Shown piece by piece: positions 34,874 to 43,899 of a DNA stretch of 64,000 nucleotides. The notes beneath the pieces are model-generated. The model had not been told where the DNA came from. It saw only the letters and a program-made list of their open reading frames with translations, and did no database searches. Origin of the DNA: Bacteroidetes bacterium ADurb.Bin145. Its GTDB lineage: Bacteria > Bacteroidota > Bacteroidia > Bacteroidales > VadinHA17. The position numbers and the translations under genes are program-made. Location: NCBI GenBank assembly GCA_002070505.1, contig MWDJ01000002.1, forward strand, positions 1-64,000, written 5' to 3'. Positions within the stretch are counted from its first letter, which is position 1, and every line of letters starts with the position of its first letter.

Positions 34874-34919
34874 GGGCGCAACGGCACAAAGGTGTTAGGG
34901 CGTTAGGGCGTTAGGGTCC
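34872..34919. repeat. 8-bp tandem array of six units starting in a stop codon
   Basis: Six octamers run from the last two bases of the TAA stop of the preceding gene: AAGGGCGC, AACGGCAC, AAAGGTGT, TAGGGCGT twice and TAGGGTCC. The first units are diverged and the central ones exact. Confidence 0.65.
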
Positions 34920-35019
34920 GGGGTGGATTGAATCAATCTGTGGTCGAGAAAATATATCTTATAATATTTTGTATTTCAGATATGTATAAAACATGATATT
35001 TTTGCGTTCGAAATTTAGT

Positions 35020-35050
35020 TTTGGAAATAAGCTTAGATTGACTATTTTTG
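35020..35050 (+). promoter_or_regulatory. promoter of the acyl-CoA carboxylase operon
   Basis: TTTG (35020-35023), 19 bases, then TATTTTTG (35043-35050) is a full consensus match. A further TATTTTTG lies at 34997-35004. The leader of about 77 nt before the ATG at 35133 contains a hairpin pairing AACCCT with AGGGTT and another pairing CAGATC with GGTCTG, so some leader structure is possible. Confidence 0.7.
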
Positions 35051-35132
35051 AACCCTGAAAAATTTAAGGGTTAAAATCAGATCTTTCTTTGGTCTGAGCT
35101 TCTTTTCTGATATTTAATAATCATAAAGAAGA

Positions 35133-36689
35133 ATGGATATATCGGGTAAAAGTTATAAAGCCTTCCTGAAACGTCAGGAAGCATTACAAAAACAATACAG
35201 TGAAAAGCAGGCAGAGAAGCAGCATGCCAAGGGAAAACTGACAGCTCGGGAACGCATAAGGCTTCTTTTCGATCAGGGAACCTTTGAGGAGATTGATGCT
35301 TTTGTCACTCCTGCTGATCAGCCGGTAGAATTTGGAAAAGTTGAGAGAACTTACGGTGACGGCGTTATTGTTGGTCATGGTAAGGTTAACGGCAGGCTTA
35401 TTTTTGCTTTTGCCCAGGATTTCACAATAATGGGTGGCTCACTGGGAGTTGTGCATGCAAAGAAAATAGCCAAGATTCAGGAAATGGCTCTCAAGATGGG
35501 ATGCCCGATAATAGGCATGATGGATTCAGGCGGGGCAAGAATACAGGAAGGTGTGGCCAGCCTGAGCGGTTATGCCTCCATCTTCCATAATATAATACAA
35601 TCATCAGGCATTATACCACAGATATCAGTAATAATGGGACCAGCTGCGGGAGGAGCAGTCTACTCCCCTGCCCTTACAGATTTTGTCTTCATGGTAAATA
35701 ATACAAGCTATATGTTTGTAACAGGACCGAATGTAGTAAAGGAGGTCCTTAATGAGGATGTCACTTTTGATGAGCTGGGCGGAGCTGAGACACATGCGCG
35801 CAAAAGTGGTGTAGCACATATGATATATGATGATGAGGAGAATACAATAATGGCCCTGAAAAAATTCCTCACATACCTGCCTTCAAATAATGTTGAGAAT
35901 CCACCGGTTGTACAGGATGACAATTCCACCCCTGAAATAAATGAAAAATTAAGGGATATAGTACCTGACGATCCGAACAAGGCCTATGATGTAAAAGATG
36001 TTATTAACCTTATTGTAGATAAGAACAGCTTTTATGAGACTGCTGAACTTTTCGCTCCCAATCTTGTCACCGGTCTTGCACGTCTGAAAGGAAAAACAAT
36101 CGGTGTTGTAGCTAACCAGCCTAAAGTTTTGGCAGGCGTTCTTGATATCGATTCATCTACAAAAGGTGCAAGGTTCATAAGGTTCTGTGATGCTTTTAAT
36201 ATACCCATTCTGACTCTTGAAGATGTACCAGGCTTTCTCCCGGGGGTTGATCAGGAGCATGCCGGTATAATAAGACATGGGGCAAAACTACTGTTCGCCT
36301 ACAGTGAAGCAACTGTACCCCGGATCACAATAATTCTCCGGAAAGCCTATGGCGGTGCCTTCATTGTAATGAACAGTAAAAGTCTGGGAGGTGATTTCAG
36401 CTTCGCATGGCCCACGGCAGAGATAGCAGTTATGGGCCCCGACGGGGCAGTTGCAATTCTCTACCGCAAGGAACTCGCCGAATCATCTAACCCTGCCGAA
36501 CTGAAAAAGGAGCTGGTAAAAAAATACCGCGATAAGATCGCAAATCCTTTTATCGCAGATGAAAGCGGTTATATCGACGAGGTTATTGATCCTGCCGTAA
36601 CACGGAAAAAAATAATTTCAGCTCTTAACGCATTAAGCAACAAATGGGTTAAAGTGCCTGCCCGCAAGCACGGAAACATGCCCCTCTGA
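35133..36689 (+). CDS. acyl-CoA carboxylase carboxyltransferase subunit (PccB/MmdA-like)
   Basis: This 518-residue crotonase-fold protein moves carboxyl from biotin to an acyl-CoA. KGKLTARERIRLLFDQGTFEEIDAF is the usual N terminus. The acyl-CoA oxyanion glycines lie in MDSGGARIQEGV and GPAAGGAVYSPAL, and the carboxybiotin site in VPGFLPGVDQEHAGIIRHGAKLL and KAYGGAFIVM. The substrate is probably propionyl-CoA. The operon has biotin carboxylase and carrier genes and no membrane beta subunit, so an ATP-driven carboxylase is more likely than a sodium-pump decarboxylase. The octamer array lies directly after its stop. Confidence 0.93.
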   Translation: MDISGKSYKAFLKRQEALQKQYSEKQAEKQHAKGKLTARERIRLLFDQGTFEEIDAFVTPADQPVEFGKVERTYGDGVIVGHGKVNGRLIFAFAQDFTIMGGSLGVVHAKKIAKIQEMALKMGCPIIGMMDSGGARIQEGVASLSGYASIFHNIIQSSGIIPQISVIMGPAAGGAVYSPALTDFVFMVNNTSYMFVTGPNVVKEVLNEDVTFDELGGAETHARKSGVAHMIYDDEENTIMALKKFLTYLPSNNVENPPVVQDDNSTPEINEKLRDIVPDDPNKAYDVKDVINLIVDKNSFYETAELFAPNLVTGLARLKGKTIGVVANQPKVLAGVLDIDSSTKGARFIRFCDAFNIPILTLEDVPGFLPGVDQEHAGIIRHGAKLLFAYSEATVPRITIILRKAYGGAFIVMNSKSLGGDFSFAWPTAEIAVMGPDGAVAILYRKELAESSNPAELKKELVKKYRDKIANPFIADESGYIDEVIDPAVTRKKIISALNALSNKWVKVPARKHGNMPL

Positions 36690-36797
36690 GACTATAAGAC
36701 CATAAGACAATAAGACCATAAGACAATAAGACCATAAGACTATAAGACCATAAGACTATAAGACCATAAGACCATAAGACCATAAGACTATAAGACC
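36690..36797. repeat. 8-bp tandem array of 13.5 units between carboxylase genes
   Basis: Thirteen contiguous octamers (GACCATAA with GACTATAA and GACAATAA variants) and a half unit fill the whole gap between two carboxylase genes. The array starts on the base after the TGA stop and ends three bases before the ATG of the biotin carboxylase gene. Each unit has a TAA, and since 8 is not a multiple of 3 every frame meets a stop within 24 bases. Confidence 0.95.
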
Positions 36798-36800
36798 AAA

Positions 36801-38306
36801 ATGAAGATCACAAAGATCCTGATAGCCAACCGCGGAGAGATAGCGATCCGCATCATGAAGACGGCCACGAAACTTAAGATCAAGACCGTGGCTGTCAGAA
36901 CTGCAGCTGAACCTAACGCAATGTATCTGTCATTTGCTGACGAGATCTTCGATTACAGTGAGGAATCGACTGAGATCCCGGTTTTCCTTGATATTGAAAA
37001 ACTGATAGAGATTGCATTGACTACAGGGGCTGATGCTATTCATCCCGGATATGGTTTCCTCGCTGAAAATGCATATTTCGCCGATAAATGCCTTGATAAT
37101 AAGATCTCTTTTATCGGTCCGTCACCTGATGCAATATACAAAATGGGTAACAAGACCATTGCCAGGAAGATAGCTCTTGCTCATAATATACCTGTTGCTA
37201 TGGGTAGTGAAGGGAACATATCCAATGAAGAGGAGGCGATCGCTGTTGCTGAAAAGATTGGCTATCCGGTAATAATAAAAGCAGCTTCAGGAGGAGGCGG
37301 AAGAGGCATGCGCATTGTGCGCAAATCAGAAGAAATGGAAAAGCTATTCGTGATAGCCAGCAAAGAAGCAGAAAAGGCCTTCAAGGATCCGTCGGTTTTT
37401 ATTGAAAAATATATTGAGAATCCAAAACATATTGAATTTCAGATACTTGGTGACAAGAAGGGGAATGTGATCCATCTTGGTGAAAGAGAGTGTTCCATCC
37501 AGCGAAAGCATCAGAAACTTCTTGAGGAAGCTCCTTCAGGTGCCCTTGACGACAGGCTTCGTGAAATAATGGGATCAACCGCTGTCAGAATAGCAAAAGC
37601 CGTCGGGTATTATTCTGCAGGAACAGTCGAATTTCTCCTTGACTCCGAAAAGAATTTCTATTTCATGGAGATGAACACAAGGATACAGGTAGAACATCCG
37701 GTAACTGAAGTAATAACAGGAATTGATCTCATTGAGCAGCAGATCCGTATTGCCAAAGGTGAGGAACTTAAGATCAGGCAGGAGGATATTAAGCTGAGCG
37801 GCTGGGCAATTGAATGCAGGATAAATGCCGAGGATGTACAGGCAGGTTTTGCTCCTGATCCCGGGAAAATTGATAAACTGAGCCTTCCCAGCGGACCTAA
37901 TATACGGATCGATACAGGTGTGCAGGCAGGTTCATCAATAGTACCAAACTACGATTCAATGATAGCCAAGCTTATTGTCAGCGGAAAAAACAGGAAAGAA
38001 GCTATCAAGAACTGTAAAATGGCACTTGATAAAGTGTGGATAAAGGGTACAAAAACCACTCTTCCCTTTTTCAGGATGCTTGTACGTAACCAGAAATTCC
38101 AGGATGGCGATTTCACTACCGCTTTTATCGAGAAAGATCTTGAAAAATATTACTACAACAGTGAATATGAAGAGATGCTCGCTGCATGGCTTGCAACAAA
38201 GCTGTTTGTCGAGGAAAATTTGCAGGAGACGAGTATCCAGATCGATTTTGAGAATGGAAAAGAGCTGAGTCCATGGCTTCTGAATAAAAGAATAAACCAA
38301 TTCTGA
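36801..38306 (+). CDS. biotin carboxylase subunit of an acyl-CoA carboxylase
   Basis: This is a 501-residue ATP-grasp enzyme that carboxylates biotin. [20 protein letters not shown] is the N-terminal signature, [12 protein letters not shown] follows near residue 80, and [14 protein letters not shown] is the ATP-binding glycine loop near 160. [28 protein letters not shown]-type sequence near 215 and [16 protein letters not shown] near 285 hold the catalytic residues. The C-terminal part is somewhat longer than in AccC. The ATG at 36801 directly follows the octamer array, so the usual leader sequence is replaced by repeat. Confidence 0.93.
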   Translation: [501 protein letters not shown]

Positions 38307-38323
38307 ATTCTTATACAGTAAAA

Positions 38324-38848
38324 ATGAACAATCTGCAGATCAAAAAGTTATATGCACTTTCATCGGAGAAAAGAAAATTCAGGTTCGCTCTTCCGCTGCG
38401 TAACAAGATAAGAATAGGGAAAAGGGACTACGTTGTCAGTCTGCGGTCTGATGAAAAATATGGCACCTATATTTTCTGGAAAAACAGGAAATATCCTGTT
38501 GAGATCGTTCGGTCACGTCAGAATAAATATGAGATACTCTTCAACGATATAAGTTACATTTTCACAGTTGAAACGCCATTTTCGCTTCAAAGGATGAAAG
38601 TGCTCAATTCCAAAAAAGGAAGGGCAGAGAATGAGTCTGTCAAAGCGCCTATGCCAGGCAAGCTGATAGATATCTGTGTGAGGGAGGGATCTGAGATATT
38701 ACGAGGCCAACCCCTCGTCATTCTGGAAGCAATGAAAATGCAGAATGAGATTCAGTCGCCTGTAAACGGGACTGTAATCAAAGTCCTTGCCAGGCCTAAC
38801 AGCAATGTTATGAAGGATGATATCCTTGTGGAGATCAAAGTTCACTAA
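38324..38848 (+). CDS. biotin carboxyl carrier protein
   Basis: This 174-residue protein ends in a biotinyl domain (about 105-174) with EAMKMQNEI; K138 of AMKM is the biotinylated lysine, 36 residues from the end. The N-terminal 100 residues form a beta-rich region seen in carrier subunits of propionyl-CoA carboxylases. It starts at an ATG 17 nt after the biotin carboxylase gene and completes the operon. The pepD gene faces it with 12 nt between stops. Confidence 0.92.
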   Translation: MNNLQIKKLYALSSEKRKFRFALPLRNKIRIGKRDYVVSLRSDEKYGTYIFWKNRKYPVEIVRSRQNKYEILFNDISYIFTVETPFSLQRMKVLNSKKGRAENESVKAPMPGKLIDICVREGSEILRGQPLVILEAMKMQNEIQSPVNGTVIKVLARPNSNVMKDDILVEIKVH

Positions 38849-38860
38849 CCCCGGCTGATT

Positions 38861-40318
38861 CTATTTCGCAGGCACATCTTTCAGTGTCTGACACAGAAAA
38901 TGGTAAAACTTCTTAACAGATTTAATATTTACCTTCTCATCCGGAGAGTGCGGGTATTTTATTGTCGGGCCGAAGGAGACCATATCGAGTGAAGGATATA
39001 CTCCGCCGATAATAGCACATTCCAGTCCTGCATGTATTGCCTTTACCTCGGGCTCTTTTCCAAACATTTTTGTGTAGACTCCGGTAGCAGTCTTTAATAT
39101 CGGAGAAGCCATATTTGGTTTCCATCCCGGATAGCCTCCCGACATGGTGACTTTAGCATCAATAAGATGGAATACTCCTGCAATTTTCCAGGCTGTAGCT
39201 TCCTTTGAGCTGTCAACAGCACTTCTGCACAGATTATGGGCTTCAAATTTTCCTTTTACGCATTTTACAATAGCAAGGTTATTTGATGTCTCAACGAGGC
39301 CTTTCATTGCCTGGCTCATTCTCTGCACCCCATTCGGACAAGCGAATACTGCCCTGATAATTCCAAACTGGTCTTTTTTATTCATGACCCTGCGAGGTTT
39401 ATCAGTCTTCCTGCAGAAGAAAGTGAGATCGGGCTCGGTTTCAGCAAATTCAGCCCTGTACATTTTCTCATAATTCTTTACAAATTTCTCAAATGAGGCC
39501 GTTTTTGCTGAAGGAACCATTACAACTGCATATGATTCACGAGGTATGGCATTCCTGAGATTCCCGCCTGAGGCTTCAGCAATTCTTATACCGAAATCTG
39601 ATTCAGCCTGCATCAGGAACCTGAACAGCACCTTGTTTGAATTGGCTCTTCCGAGAGCAATATCAACTCCCGAATGGCCTCCCTTAAGACCTTTTGCAGT
39701 AACTGTATATGCAACAAAACCTCTCGGTGCAGGCTCCTCCTTATATTTCTTTGTTGCACTTATATCAATGCCTCCTGCACAACCCACACAGATTTCGTTC
39801 TCGTCTTCTGAATCCAGATTCATCAGTATATCACCTTTGAGCAGGCCTTTTTTAAGTCCGAAAGCGCCTGTCATTCCGGTTTCTTCATCAATTGTAAATA
39901 GAGCTTCAAGAGGTCCGTGAGCAATATCTTTTGAAGCCAGAACAGCAAGAGCAGCAGCTACTCCAATCCCGTTATCAGAACCAAGTGTCGTGCCGTCAGC
40001 TCTCACCCATTCCCCATCGATAACCGCTTCAATAGGATCCTTTTCAAAATCGTGTTTCTTATCATTATTCTTTTGCGGGACCATATCAAGATGTGTCTGA
40101 AGAATAACCCCTTTTTTCTTTTCCATCCCTTCAGTTGCAGGTTTTCTTAAAACAACGTTTCCGGTCTTATCAACAATAGTTTCAAGCTTATGCTCTTTTC
40201 CGAAGTTGACAACATAGTCGATAACCCTCTTTTCTTTTTTGGAAGGACGAGGAATTCTGGTCAGGTCATAAAAGATATCCCAGACCATTTTTGGTTCAAG
40301 ATTGCGTATATCGCTCAT
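38861..40318 (-). CDS. pepD: aminoacyl-histidine dipeptidase (PepD, M20C)
   Basis: This is a 485-residue cytosolic metallopeptidase that splits Xaa-His and other dipeptides. VILQTHLDMVPQ holds the first zinc ligand and catalytic Asp, TTLGSDNGIGVAAALAVL the bridging Asp, TIDEETGMTGAFGLK the catalytic Glu pair and MNLDSEDENEICVGCAGG a further ligand. AIHAGLECAIIGG near the C terminus supplies the last histidine. Length and domain order are normal for PepD. It starts at an ATG and is apparently monocistronic. Confidence 0.94.
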   Translation of the reverse strand: MSDIRNLEPKMVWDIFYDLTRIPRPSKKEKRVIDYVVNFGKEHKLETIVDKTGNVVLRKPATEGMEKKKGVILQTHLDMVPQKNNDKKHDFEKDPIEAVIDGEWVRADGTTLGSDNGIGVAAALAVLASKDIAHGPLEALFTIDEETGMTGAFGLKKGLLKGDILMNLDSEDENEICVGCAGGIDISATKKYKEEPAPRGFVAYTVTAKGLKGGHSGVDIALGRANSNKVLFRFLMQAESDFGIRIAEASGGNLRNAIPRESYAVVMVPSAKTASFEKFVKNYEKMYRAEFAETEPDLTFFCRKTDKPRRVMNKKDQFGIIRAVFACPNGVQRMSQAMKGLVETSNNLAIVKCVKGKFEAHNLCRSAVDSSKEATAWKIAGVFHLIDAKVTMSGGYPGWKPNMASPILKTATGVYTKMFGKEPEVKAIHAGLECAIIGGVYPSLDMVSFGPTIKYPHSPDEKVNIKSVKKFYHFLCQTLKDVPAK

Positions 40319-40476
40319 AATTATTTGGCATTTAGTTATTATTAGGCCTTATAAATATATAACAATTCTGAAATAAAAATAGTGATTAATTGATAATTAA
40401 AAAACTTTAAAATCAGCCATTAATCAGCACATTGTGATGAGTTTAAAATTGTAATAAAAACTTAACAGCTAATTTG

Positions 40477-40507
40477 TTTGAAATATGTGCCGTAATAACT
40501 AATTTTG
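40477..40507 (+). promoter_or_regulatory. promoter of the phosphate transporter operon
   Basis: TTTG (40477-40480), 19 bases, then TAATTTTG (40500-40507) is a perfect consensus match. The leader of about 95 nt before the ATG holds no obvious hairpin. The rest of the 289-nt gap between pepD and this operon shows nothing else I can support. Confidence 0.75.
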
Positions 40508-40607
40508 GCTCCGATTTTTGATTCAGATTACACATCTAACACACAATGAGCCTGTTAGTAAATGTGATCTTAAAATGCCAGTTTGAAGTAATTCTTTTTA
40601 CCTGCCA

Positions 40608-41600
40608 ATGACCTTCCTTTACATCATAGTTGCTCTGGTCATTATCTTCGATTTCATAAATGGATTTCACGATTCTGCTAATTCTATAGCGACGGTTGTC
40701 TCAACCAAAGTCCTTTCGCCATTCTCTGCTGTTCTTCTGGCTGCGACATTCAATTTTATTGCATTTGTTGTTTTCCCGCTCAGAGTTGCTACAACAATGG
40801 GGAAAGGGGTTATTGAACCTGATGTAATAAACCTGAATGTTATCGGGGCAGCACTTATTGCAGCTATTACATGGAATCTGCTTACATGGTGGTGGGGGCT
40901 GCCTTCCAGTTCATCGCATACACTTGTTGGAGGTCTTACCGGGGCGGCACTTGTTAGTTCCGGTCCCGGATCCATAATTACAGGTGGTGTTGTTAAGATT
41001 GCTGTTTTTATAATTATTGCGCCTTTGCTAGGAATGCTTATAGGATTTATAATTTCCACCATTGTCCAGTACATTGCAAGAAAAAGTACCCCCTTTGGTA
41101 TAGACAAACATTTCAGACGGCTACAACTTCTCTCTGCAGCAGCGTTCAGTCTGGGACACGGCGGAAACGATGCTCAGAAGTCAATGGGAATAATCTGGGT
41201 GGCAATGATTATATCAGGACTGATGACAAAAAACGATCCTATTCCTATATGGGTCGTACTTTCATGTCAGGCAGCAATAGCTCTCGGGACTCTTTTCGGT
41301 GGCTGGAGAATTGTCAAAACTATGGGGCAAAGGATCACAAAACTAAAACCCTTTGAGGGTTTTTGTGCTGAAACAGCCGGAGCACTTACTTTATTCGGAG
41401 CCACACATTTCGGGATCCCTGTAAGCACGACACACACCATAACCGGAGCAATTATGGGAGTAGGCGCAAGGAAGAGACTTTCCGCTGTCAAATGGGGAGT
41501 TACAAGAAAAATCTTCTGGGCCTGGATACTGACCCTGCCAATATCTGCTCTGATAGGTGCCTTTATGTATATTGTATTTAATAATTTGAATATAAATTGA
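40608..41600 (+). CDS. low-affinity inorganic phosphate transporter (PiT family)
   Basis: This 330-residue membrane protein has about ten transmembrane segments. The duplicated PiT signature is plain: FINGFHDSANSIATVVSTKVLSP near residue 18 and FSLGHGGNDAQKSMGI near 184. Its length is that of the short PitA-like form, coupled to protons or sodium. It starts at an ATG and is followed 22 nt later by the DUF47 partner, the standard pair for phosphate uptake. Confidence 0.93.
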   Translation: MTFLYIIVALVIIFDFINGFHDSANSIATVVSTKVLSPFSAVLLAATFNFIAFVVFPLRVATTMGKGVIEPDVINLNVIGAALIAAITWNLLTWWWGLPSSSSHTLVGGLTGAALVSSGPGSIITGGVVKIAVFIIIAPLLGMLIGFIISTIVQYIARKSTPFGIDKHFRRLQLLSAAAFSLGHGGNDAQKSMGIIWVAMIISGLMTKNDPIPIWVVLSCQAAIALGTLFGGWRIVKTMGQRITKLKPFEGFCAETAGALTLFGATHFGIPVSTTHTITGAIMGVGARKRLSAVKWGVTRKIFWAWILTLPISALIGAFMYIVFNNLNIN

Positions 41601-41621
41601 CACTGACTAAAATACTGAATT

Positions 41622-42272
41622 ATGAATATTGATAAATTTCTTAAGTTCTTCGTTCCGAAAGACCATTCATTTCATCCTCTCTTTGAGGAGGATGCCAAGA
41701 ACCTCGTAAAGGCTTCAGAACTTTTAAACACAATGCTCACCTTCAATGAAACAGAAGATCATGAGAAAATTTATAAGGAGATCAAGGATGTTGAGCATAT
41801 CGGAGATATTATTACTGACAAAACATACATACAGCTCAATAAATCATTTATCACACCTTTCGACAGGGAAGATATTCATGCCCTGATAGCCCATATAGAT
41901 GATGTTGTTGATTCTATAAACGGTGTCGCCAGAAGGATCTGCCTTTATAAACCGAAAAAATTGCTTCCGGTGTACAAACAAATGGCAGAGATGATCCTTG
42001 AAGCTGCAAAAGAGATAGAATGTTCTATCCACTGTCTGGTAGATGCTGCAGCCAATAAGGACGAGATCACAAAAGCCTGCAACAGAATAACTGCTATTGA
42101 GCACAAAGTGGATGAATACTATTATGTAGCAATTGCTGAATTATTTGAAAAGGAAAAAGATCCTGCGGAACTCCTTAAGAACAACAAGATCCTCGAGATC
42201 CTTGAAAGATGCGCTGATGAAACAGAGGATGTATCCGATGTTATAAAGGCCATCCTGATAAAAATGGCATGA
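41622..42272 (+). CDS. DUF47 family PhoU-like protein, partner of the phosphate transporter
   Basis: This 216-residue all-helical protein belongs to the DUF47/PhoU-like family. FFVPKDHSFHPLFEEDAKNL at the N terminus, DVEHIGDIITDK and the metal-binding-type FDREDIHALIAHIDDVVDSING are typical. It probably regulates the PiT transporter at the inner membrane. The gene starts at an ATG and ends the two-gene operon. Confidence 0.92.
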   Translation: MNIDKFLKFFVPKDHSFHPLFEEDAKNLVKASELLNTMLTFNETEDHEKIYKEIKDVEHIGDIITDKTYIQLNKSFITPFDREDIHALIAHIDDVVDSINGVARRICLYKPKKLLPVYKQMAEMILEAAKEIECSIHCLVDAAANKDEITKACNRITAIEHKVDEYYYVAIAELFEKEKDPAELLKNNKILEILERCADETEDVSDVIKAILIKMA

Positions 42273-42332
42273 TCTGACTTAAATAAAACTCTGTTGATTA
42301 TTTAACTTTCCCTTACTGTTTAATTCTTTTGT

Positions 42333-43712
42333 CTACCTTTTAATGTTAGGCAGTTCAAGGCCATAACCTTTCTTCTTATCTTCCGCTTTAAGCATCAGGG
42401 CAAAAATCAGAGCCAGTATCCCCAAAGCAGTAAATATTATCATGGGTAAAGTATAGTTGTAGCTGCTTACTTCAGCGCCATCAAGCATTCTCGTACCTGT
42501 GATACAGAATCTGTCAAGTACCCATCCGATAAGAAGCGGAACAAGCATAAGACCAACATTCTGAACAAGAAATATCAGTCCGTATGCGGTACCAAGCTGC
42601 TTTTCCGGTATGATCTTTGGTACTGACGGCCACATAGCAGAGGGTACCAGTGAGAATCCTATGCCGAGAATTATAATAAGTATGATGGCTATTGGTGTCG
42701 CTTTAAGGAAAGGTATTGAATACATTGCGTGCACAAAGATAAGGAGGATTGCACCCAGTATCATTATTGAAGCCCCTTTGCCCTTTCGATCATAAAGGTT
42801 CCCGAAAAGCGGTGTCAGCAAAATAGTTCCGAAAGGTAATAGTCCGGGTATCAGTCCTGCAAGCTCCTGGTCAACATTGAACTTATTAACCATTAAATCG
42901 GTGGCATATTTGATAAAAGGGAATACTGCAGAATAGAAAAGAACACATAAAATTGCTATCAGCCACCATCCCCTGTTTCTAATAATATACAGGATATCCT
43001 TTAGTCTGAAAGATTCTTCACTGTCGCCTGATTCAACAACACCTGCTTCACTTATTGATTTATCAAGTTTCTTATCCATAAATGTATAGACTATGAATGA
43101 TATCATACCTATACACAGCATTATAAGGCAAACGAGAACTGGTTTTGACACTCCATGAAGGGCTCTTGCTATCGGAATCGAAGTTGTCATCGCAAGTGCT
43201 GTTCCCAGTCTGGCTGTTGCCATTTCAAGCCCCATAGCCAGCGCCATTTCTTTACCTTTAAACCATTTCACAATTATTTTCGATACAGTTATGCCAGCGA
43301 CTTCGACCCCAACGCCAAAAGTTGCAAAGCCAAGGCCGGCTATCACCACCTGGGCTTTCATCCCAAGAAGTGTATGTCCGTCCAGAACATGGGTTGATAT
43401 AGCCCAATATTTAATAGCTGTTCCTGTAACCATTACGGCAGTTGCCATTACCCCTGTAAACCTCACTCCCATCTTGTCCAGGATGATCCCTCCGAAAAGA
43501 AGCATAAGAAGGAAAACATTAAACCAACCATATGCGCTGGTAAAAAACCCGTATTCTGCACTGTTCCACAAAAGCTCCTTCTCAAGAAGCGGTTTGAGAG
43601 GCGCCATCACATCAGAAAGGTAATAACCGCATAACATAGTAAAAGCGACTACTGCCAAAGCAGTCCAGCGTGCAGCTTTTGAGTCGCGCAGGGTTTTCTT
43701 TATTGTTTCCAT
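42333..43712 (-). CDS. MFS permease, MFSD1-like
   Basis: This is a 459-residue twelve-helix transporter. FGVGVEVAGITVSKIIVKWFKG near residue 145, LPFGTILLTPLFGNLYDRKGKG near 290 and VPSAMWPSVPKIIPEKQLGTAYG near 350 resemble the MFSD1 group, whose animal members carry dipeptides. A role in peptide or organic solute export or uptake is possible; the family call is from memory of motifs. It starts at an ATG and is convergent with DUF47 (60 nt between stops). Confidence 0.75.
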   Translation of the reverse strand: METIKKTLRDSKAARWTALAVVAFTMLCGYYLSDVMAPLKPLLEKELLWNSAEYGFFTSAYGWFNVFLLMLLFGGIILDKMGVRFTGVMATAVMVTGTAIKYWAISTHVLDGHTLLGMKAQVVIAGLGFATFGVGVEVAGITVSKIIVKWFKGKEMALAMGLEMATARLGTALAMTTSIPIARALHGVSKPVLVCLIMLCIGMISFIVYTFMDKKLDKSISEAGVVESGDSEESFRLKDILYIIRNRGWWLIAILCVLFYSAVFPFIKYATDLMVNKFNVDQELAGLIPGLLPFGTILLTPLFGNLYDRKGKGASIMILGAILLIFVHAMYSIPFLKATPIAIILIIILGIGFSLVPSAMWPSVPKIIPEKQLGTAYGLIFLVQNVGLMLVPLLIGWVLDRFCITGTRMLDGAEVSSYNYTLPMIIFTALGILALIFALMLKAEDKKKGYGLELPNIKR

Positions 43713-43860
43713 ACAGCTGATTTAGACAAATTAAGGAGGGTAAATGTAGAAAATAATTTGAATGATACACCTTCAGAATATCACTATTAATGAACCAAAA
43801 GGCACAATAATTGTTTTAAACAACAAGAATGATCACATGGTGATCATAATTAAATAATTT

Positions 43861-43868
43861 TACTTTTG
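43861..43868 (+). promoter_or_regulatory. -7 element of the thioredoxin gene
   Basis: TACTTTTG matches TAnnTTTG in full and would give a start near 43875, about 25 nt before the ATG at 43900. No -33 box is apparent. Confidence 0.45.
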
Positions 43869-43899
43869 TATTTACAATTAATTCTTTCTGATGACGGAT

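Noticed and set aside
36690..36797. Octamer array as a CRISPR-like array
   Set aside because: Units are directly adjacent with no spacers and are far too short; no cas genes are in the window.
35133..38848. Carboxylase operon as a sodium-pumping decarboxylase
   Set aside because: The membrane beta subunit is absent and an ATP-grasp biotin carboxylase is present, which fits a carboxylase.
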